DNA of 9,800 nucleotides, taken from Rhodocyclaceae bacterium UBA2346 (GTDB lineage Bacteria; Pseudomonadota; Gammaproteobacteria; Burkholderiales; Rhodocyclaceae). Shown here piece by piece: positions 6,476-9,800 of this stretch. The stretch spans positions 419 to 10,218 of the forward strand of contig DDUE01000062.1 in the NCBI GenBank assembly GCA_002344625.1, in the 5' to 3' direction. The position numbers and the translations under genes were made by a program. The first letter of the stretch is position 1, and each line of letters opens with the position of its first letter. The notes beneath the pieces were generated by a model. The model had not been told where the DNA came from. It was given only the letters and a program-made list of their open reading frames with translations, and made no database searches.

Positions 6476-7069
6476 TCAGGCCTTTCCGTCGTCACCAATG
6501 AGAAGCATGGTGTCAGCCAGGTACTTGTGAGGAGGAACTTCGAGATTGGTCGGCGCCGGCATGCTCTTGAACACCCGGCCCGCCAGATCGAAAGTCGAAC
6601 CATGACAGGGGCAGAAAAAGCCGCCAGCCCAGTCGGCCCCCATGCCACCCTCGGCACCGGCAGCGACCTTGGAACTCGGCGAACAGCCCAGGTGGGTGCA
6701 GATCCCCACCATGACCATGTATTCCGGATTGATCGAGCGATGCGCGTTGGTCGCATACGGAGGCTGCTGCGGCACCGCGGACTCGGGATCCGACACCTTG
6801 TCGGCCGTTCTTTCGAGGGAGGCGAGCATTTCGGGCGTACGCCTCAGAACCCACACCGGCTTGCCTCGCCATTCGACTGTCATCAACTCGCCCGGGGCGA
6901 GCTTGCTGATGTCAGCCTCGACCGGGGCACCCGCGGCCCTGGCCCGTGCCGACGGAGACAAGCTGGCAACGAACGGTACTGCGGTCGCCACCGCAGCAAC
7001 GCCACCCACGGCCGACGTCGCAAACAGCAGTGTTCGACGGCTACTGTCCATCTTTTGATCCACGCTCAT
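6476..7069 (-). CDS. petA: Ubiquinol-cytochrome c reductase Rieske iron-sulfur subunit
   Basis: The 197-residue Rieske protein takes the first electron from quinol at the Qo site. Its N-terminus has a twin-arginine motif (SSRRTLLF, residues 9-16) followed by a hydrophobic segment (about 17-38), the Tat signal-anchor expected in this family. The 2Fe-2S cluster boxes are CTHLGC (124-129) and CPCHGS (153-158): ligands C124, H126, C153 and H156, with C129-C155 as the likely disulfide. The C-terminal NLEVPPHKY (175-183) is typical. The ATG at 7069 is chosen because AGGAAGAGG directly precedes it; a TTG eight codons upstream has no such site, and an ATG at 7051 would shorten the leader. It is first in petABC, about 40 bases after a perfect TATAAT, with petB three bases downstream. 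Confidence 0.96.
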   Translation of the reverse strand: MSVDQKMDSSRRTLLFATSAVGGVAAVATAVPFVASLSPSARARAAGAPVEADISKLAPGELMTVEWRGKPVWVLRRTPEMLASLERTADKVSDPESAVPQQPPYATNAHRSINPEYMVMVGICTHLGCSPSSKVAAGAEGGMGADWAGGFFCPCHGSTFDLAGRVFKSMPAPTNLEVPPHKYLADTMLLIGDDGKA

Positions 7070-7116
7070 GACCTCTTCCTGAAAGGAAACCAAAATCCGA
7101 TTTGAAAAGCTGCATG

Positions 7117-7145
7117 ATTATAAGGGAAAGCCGGCATCAGAAAAA
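7117..7145 (-). promoter_or_regulatory. Probable sigma-70-type promoter for petABC
   Basis: A perfect TATAAT lies at 7117-7122 on the minus strand. At 17-bp spacing the -35 position (7140-7145) reads TTTTTC, a poor match to TTGACA. The predicted start would give a leader of about 40 bases before petA. Two direct CAAGTG repeats (7147-7152 and 7162-7167, 15 bp apart) sit just upstream of the weak -35, a position suited to an activator. The remainder of the recR-petA gap (7168-7221) shows no convincing terminator. Confidence 0.65.
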
Positions 7146-7221
7146 GCACTTGTAAGGCCAACACTTGCGCCTGCGGCGCGCCGTTCTCTGCAAACATGCG
7201 GCCCCGCTCCATGAACACGAC

Positions 7222-7815
7222 CTAGAGCGCGCGTCTTTCCACCAGGGCCTGGGCGATCGTTCCCGAATCGGTGTGTTCGAGCTCGCCGCCAACCGGCACG
7301 CCACGTGACAGACGGCTCGCATGAAGACCCCGGGCCGTGAGCAGCTCCGAAATGGTATGCGCCGTCGCCTCGCCTTCATTGGTGAAGTTGGTCGCCAGAA
7401 TCACCTCACGGACCACGCCATCGCTCGCCCGGGCGAGCAACTTGTCGAGCTTCAGTTCGCGCGGCCCGATGCCGTCGAGCGGCGAGAGCCGGCCCATCAG
7501 GACGTAGTACAGGCCATTGTATGCTTGGGTCTGCTCGATCATCGCCAGGTCGGCCGGCATCTCGACCACGCATAACAAGGACGCATCGCGCTGCGTGCTG
7601 GCGCAGCGTTCGCAGATCTGCGACTCGGTGAACGTGTTGCAGCGTTCGCAATGACGCAACACCGCCAGCGACTTTTGCAGCGCAGTCGCCAAGCGGCCGG
7701 CACCGCGCTGATCGCGCTGCAGCAGATGATAGGCCATGCGCTGGGCCGACTTGGGGCCGACACCCGGCAGACAGCGCAACGCCTCGATCAACTCGTCGAG
7801 CGTCGAAGGCAGCAC
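7222..7815 (-). CDS. recR: Recombination protein RecR
   Basis: RecR works with RecO and RecF to load RecA on gapped single-stranded DNA during recombinational repair. The 197-residue product has the family order: a helix-hairpin-helix ([17 protein letters not shown], 16-32), a zinc finger with C56, C59, C68 and C71 (CERC and CERC), then a TOPRIM domain (about 79-160; [24 protein letters not shown]), and the conserved C-terminal [18 protein letters not shown] (170-187). The start is GTG, supported by GAGG overlapping the ybaB stop codon; no ATG occurs nearby. Only seven bases separate it from ybaB, so it is the last gene of dnaX-ybaB-recR. Length is standard. Identity is secure. Confidence 0.97.
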   Translation of the reverse strand: MLPSTLDELIEALRCLPGVGPKSAQRMAYHLLQRDQRGAGRLATALQKSLAVLRHCERCNTFTESQICERCASTQRDASLLCVVEMPADLAMIEQTQAYNGLYYVLMGRLSPLDGIGPRELKLDKLLARASDGVVREVILATNFTNEGEATAHTISELLTARGLHASRLSRGVPVGGELEHTDSGTIAQALVERRAL

Positions 7816-7822
7816 GACGGCC

Positions 7823-8146
7823 TCAGAACGGCAACTTCATTCCGGGCGGAAGATTGAGCCCGGCGGTGAAGCCCGCCATCTTCTCCTGGGTGGTGGTTTC
7901 CACGCGCCGGACGGCATCATTGACGGCCGCCGCGAGCAGATCCTCGAGCATCTCCTTGTCATCCATCACCGAATCGTCGATGCTCACCCTGCGCACGTCA
8001 TGCTTGCAGGTCATCAGCACCTTCACCATGCCGGCGCCGGACTGCCCTTCGACCTCGACCGAAGCGAGCTGGTCCTGCATCTTCTTCATGTTCTCCTGCA
8101 TCTGCTGGGCCTGCTTCATCAGCCCTGCGATTCCACCCTTCATCAT
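7823..8146 (-). CDS. ybaB: YbaB/EbfC family nucleoid-associated protein
   Basis: YbaB/EbfC proteins are small dimeric DNA-binding proteins linked to the nucleoid. The 107-residue product has the family start [20 protein letters not shown], a long Gln- and Met-rich helix, a central strand region ([20 protein letters not shown], 30-49) and the typical end [11 protein letters not shown]. The first of two adjacent ATGs is used because AGGAG lies about nine bases upstream; further upstream in-frame sequence runs into the end of dnaX in another frame and has no start support. It lies 25 bp after dnaX and seven bp before recR, the classic arrangement in proteobacteria. The precise cellular role of the family is not settled. 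Confidence 0.96.
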   Translation of the reverse strand: MMKGGIAGLMKQAQQMQENMKKMQDQLASVEVEGQSGAGMVKVLMTCKHDVRRVSIDDSVMDDKEMLEDLLAAAVNDAVRRVETTTQEKMAGFTAGLNLPPGMKLPF

Positions 8147-8171
8147 GATGCGTCTCTCCTGGTAACTGGTT

Positions 8172-9800
8172 TCAAAGGGGTTTGACCGATGCCTCGACGA
8201 GCGTGGCATCGAATCGTTCGATCAGTTCGCGCACGAAGGGATCGCTCTCGAGAGCCGCGACAGCCCCGACATGCCGCGCACGTCGATCGGCGGCATCGCG
8301 TTGCGCCGGGGTTTCTCCGGCGATCTCGCCGACCTCGATCACGACCCTGCGCACCGCCGCGATGCGCTTGCCGACCTGCTCGCCCAAGCGCTCGGCCAGA
8401 TCGGGATTCATGCTCAACAAATGCCTGTGGGTCGGCGCAAGCCGCAGGGTGATCCGCCCCTCCACCAGGGCCACCCACTCGCAATGCTGCGCCAGTTCGC
8501 GCAACATACCGCCCAGCCCGAGTTCGCGCACCACCGCATGCCAGTCCCCCACGGCGACCAGCGCAGCGAAATCGACGATCGCGGCGACATCACCGCCCCC
8601 GCGCCCATCGTCCGGCGCCAGCACGCTGTCGGTGCCGCCCCTCACCGGTTCCGCCACTGCAACCGTGGCCGCGGTCTCTTCGACATGCGCCACCCCGACA
8701 CCGGGCCCGAACCGCGCAGCGGCGACAGGCAGCCCCTCCTGGGCCTCGGGCGGCAGATCCATCCAGGGCGGCACCGAATCCGCACTCGCGGCGGGGTACC
8801 CATCCCCCTCGCCGGCGGACCGAGCCACCTCCCGCACGATCGCGGGCTCGGCTCGGGCGACAGGCGACGCACCCTTCACGGCCGGCCGCGCACCGTGCTC
8901 GGGCACCATCCCGCCCATCGGCCGATGCGCCACCTCACCGGCCATCGCACCCTTGGTGGCGGACAGCCGCTTGGCGTCCTCCGCACCCGCCACCGGGGGT
9001 GGCTCGCCTCCTGACGGCAGCGACCGGGTCGGCACCGGGGCCGCCAATGCGGGTAACCCGCGTGCCCGCCCATCGCCACCGCGCCCTGCGCTGCCCTGCC
9101 CGCCCAGCGCAGCGGCCTGATCCGGGCGAAACGCGACCAGCCGCAACAGACACATCGTGAAACCGGCGTAGTCGTCCGGGGCCAACGACAACTCATCGCG
9201 ACCGTGAATCGCGATCTGGTACGCGAGCTGCAAAAACTCGGCGTCGAAGGCCTCGGCATACGGCGCGAGCCGCATGCGCTCGGATTCATCTACGACCGCC
9301 CCCGGCGCAAACTGCAGCAGCGCGATGCGGTGGAACAGCGACGCCAGCGTCTGCAAGGCCGCGTCGAACGAAAGGCTGCGCACCTCCATGTCGTCGGCGA
9401 CACCCAGCAGCGCCGCGACGTCGCCATCGCGCACCCCGTCGAGCACCGCGAACAGATGGTCGTCGCCAACGGTGCCGAGCATGTGAGTGACCTGCAATTC
9501 TTCGACCCGACCGGCGCCATGGGCGATCGCCTGGTCGAGCAGCGACAGCGCATCGCGCATCGAACCGCTGGCGGCACGCGCGATATGGCGCAGCGCAGGC
9601 GCTTCGAACGCGATCGACTCGGCCGCGAGGATGCGCGACAAGTGGTCGACGATATGCCCGGGCGGCATTTGCTTGAGGTTGAACTGCAGGCAGCGTGACA
9701 GCACCGTTACCGGAATCTTCTGTGGATCGGTGGTCGCGAGAATGAACTTCACATGTTCGGGGGGCTCTTCGAGGGTCTTCAGCATGGCGTTGAAGGCATG
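8172..9800 (-). CDS. dnaX: DNA polymerase III subunit tau (gamma/tau), 5' end beyond window
   Basis: DnaX is the AAA+ clamp-loader subunit that loads the sliding clamp and, as tau, tethers polymerase core and helicase. The window holds the last 542 residues; about 133 N-terminal residues with Walker A, zinc module and Walker B are missing. Numbering from the first visible residue: sensor 1 [10 protein letters not shown] (21-30), the SRC arginine-finger motif (35-37), sensor 2 [12 protein letters not shown] (79-90), and the collar domain to about 225. A Pro/Ala/Gly-rich linker of about 180 residues follows. The C-terminal polymerase-binding domain starts near 419 (DWHAVVREL) and ends ASVKPL. 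The frame is open to base 9800. No A-rich slippery heptamer such as that of E. coli is present in this part, so a frameshifted gamma form is not evident. Confidence 0.97.
   Translation of the reverse strand, partial: HAFNAMLKTLEEPPEHVKFILATTDPQKIPVTVLSRCLQFNLKQMPPGHIVDHLSRILAAESIAFEAPALRHIARAASGSMRDALSLLDQAIAHGAGRVEELQVTHMLGTVGDDHLFAVLDGVRDGDVAALLGVADDMEVRSLSFDAALQTLASLFHRIALLQFAPGAVVDESERMRLAPYAEAFDAEFLQLAYQIAIHGRDELSLAPDDYAGFTMCLLRLVAFRPDQAAALGGQGSAGRGGDGRARGLPALAAPVPTRSLPSGGEPPPVAGAEDAKRLSATKGAMAGEVAHRPMGGMVPEHGARPAVKGASPVARAEPAIVREVARSAGEGDGYPAASADSVPPWMDLPPEAQEGLPVAAARFGPGVGVAHVEETAATVAVAEPVRGGTDSVLAPDDGRGGGDVAAIVDFAALVAVGDWHAVVRELGLGGMLRELAQHCEWVALVEGRITLRLAPTHRHLLSMNPDLAERLGEQVGKRIAAVRRVVIEVGEIAGETPAQRDAADRRARHVGAVAALESDPFVRELIERFDATLVEASVKPL

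Noticed and set aside
7070..7093. Earlier TTG start for petA adding eight residues
   Set aside because: The TTG has no good ribosome binding site, whereas AGGAAGAGG directly precedes the ATG at 7069 and the shorter protein has the normal Tat leader.
5201..7105. Plus-strand open frame of 634 codons opposite petB and petA
   Set aside because: The complementary strand encodes intact cytochrome b and Rieske protein. The plus-strand translation is rich in His, Arg, Asp and Gln with no recognisable domain, typical of an antisense shadow.
7140..7185. Possible recR terminator (GCGCC-GCA-GGCGC hairpin and downstream CTTTTTC)
   Set aside because: The five-bp stem is short and the T-run lies about 20 bases further on, so they do not form one terminator.
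8182..9120. Plus-strand Ser/Ala/Pro-rich frame opposite dnaX
   Set aside because: Composition mirrors the low-complexity tau linker on the other strand, and no start signal or family resemblance was seen.
1..9800. Mobile elements, CRISPR arrays, tRNA or rRNA genes, toxin-antitoxin or defence genes
   Set aside because: No transposase, terminal repeats, repeat-spacer pattern, RNA gene or defence domain was recognised. Genes are packed with short gaps and even codon use.

Overview
The window is an ordinary-looking stretch of proteobacterial chromosome with high GC. All ten genes lie on the minus strand, so transcription runs from base 9800 towards base 1. Three things point to a betaproteobacterium, possibly in or near Rhodocyclales: the dnaX-ybaB-recR cluster, followed by petABC, followed by sspA-sspB; the cytochrome b sequence style (PVWY Qo motif and 14 residues between the second pair of haem-ligand histidines); and close PutA and FBPase matches to proteobacterial forms. 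The genus is a guess from memory of these families, not a search result.

Layout in the direction of transcription. (1) dnaX (5' end cut off by the window), ybaB and recR form a tight DNA replication and recombination-repair operon. (2) A 152-bp gap carries the best promoter in the window, with a perfect TATAAT, and leads into petA-petB-petC, the Rieske protein, cytochrome b and cytochrome c1 of the respiratory bc1 complex. petB and petC overlap by ATGA. (3) A strong intrinsic terminator lies between petC and sspA, almost touching the sspA ribosome binding site. (4) sspA (RNA-polymerase-associated stringent starvation protein) and sspB (ClpXP adaptor) follow, then a bacteriohemerythrin gene with an unusual cysteine-containing tail. 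(5) After a 152-bp gap containing a perfect 28-bp palindrome comes fbp (fructose-1,6-bisphosphatase). (6) putA (proline catabolism) lies last, cut off by the left edge, and has no N-terminal ribbon-helix-helix DNA-binding domain.

The genes are mostly housekeeping: DNA replication and repair, quinol oxidation with proton translocation, stress-related transcription and proteolysis, O2 or diiron chemistry, gluconeogenesis and proline use. No mobile element, CRISPR array, tRNA, rRNA, phage gene or compositional break was seen. No gap between genes exceeds 152 bp. I found no convincing new biological system. The points most worth a second look are regulatory (petC-sspA terminator, fbp palindrome, petA promoter) and two protein details (the hemerythrin cysteine tail and the PutA lacking its DNA-binding domain).
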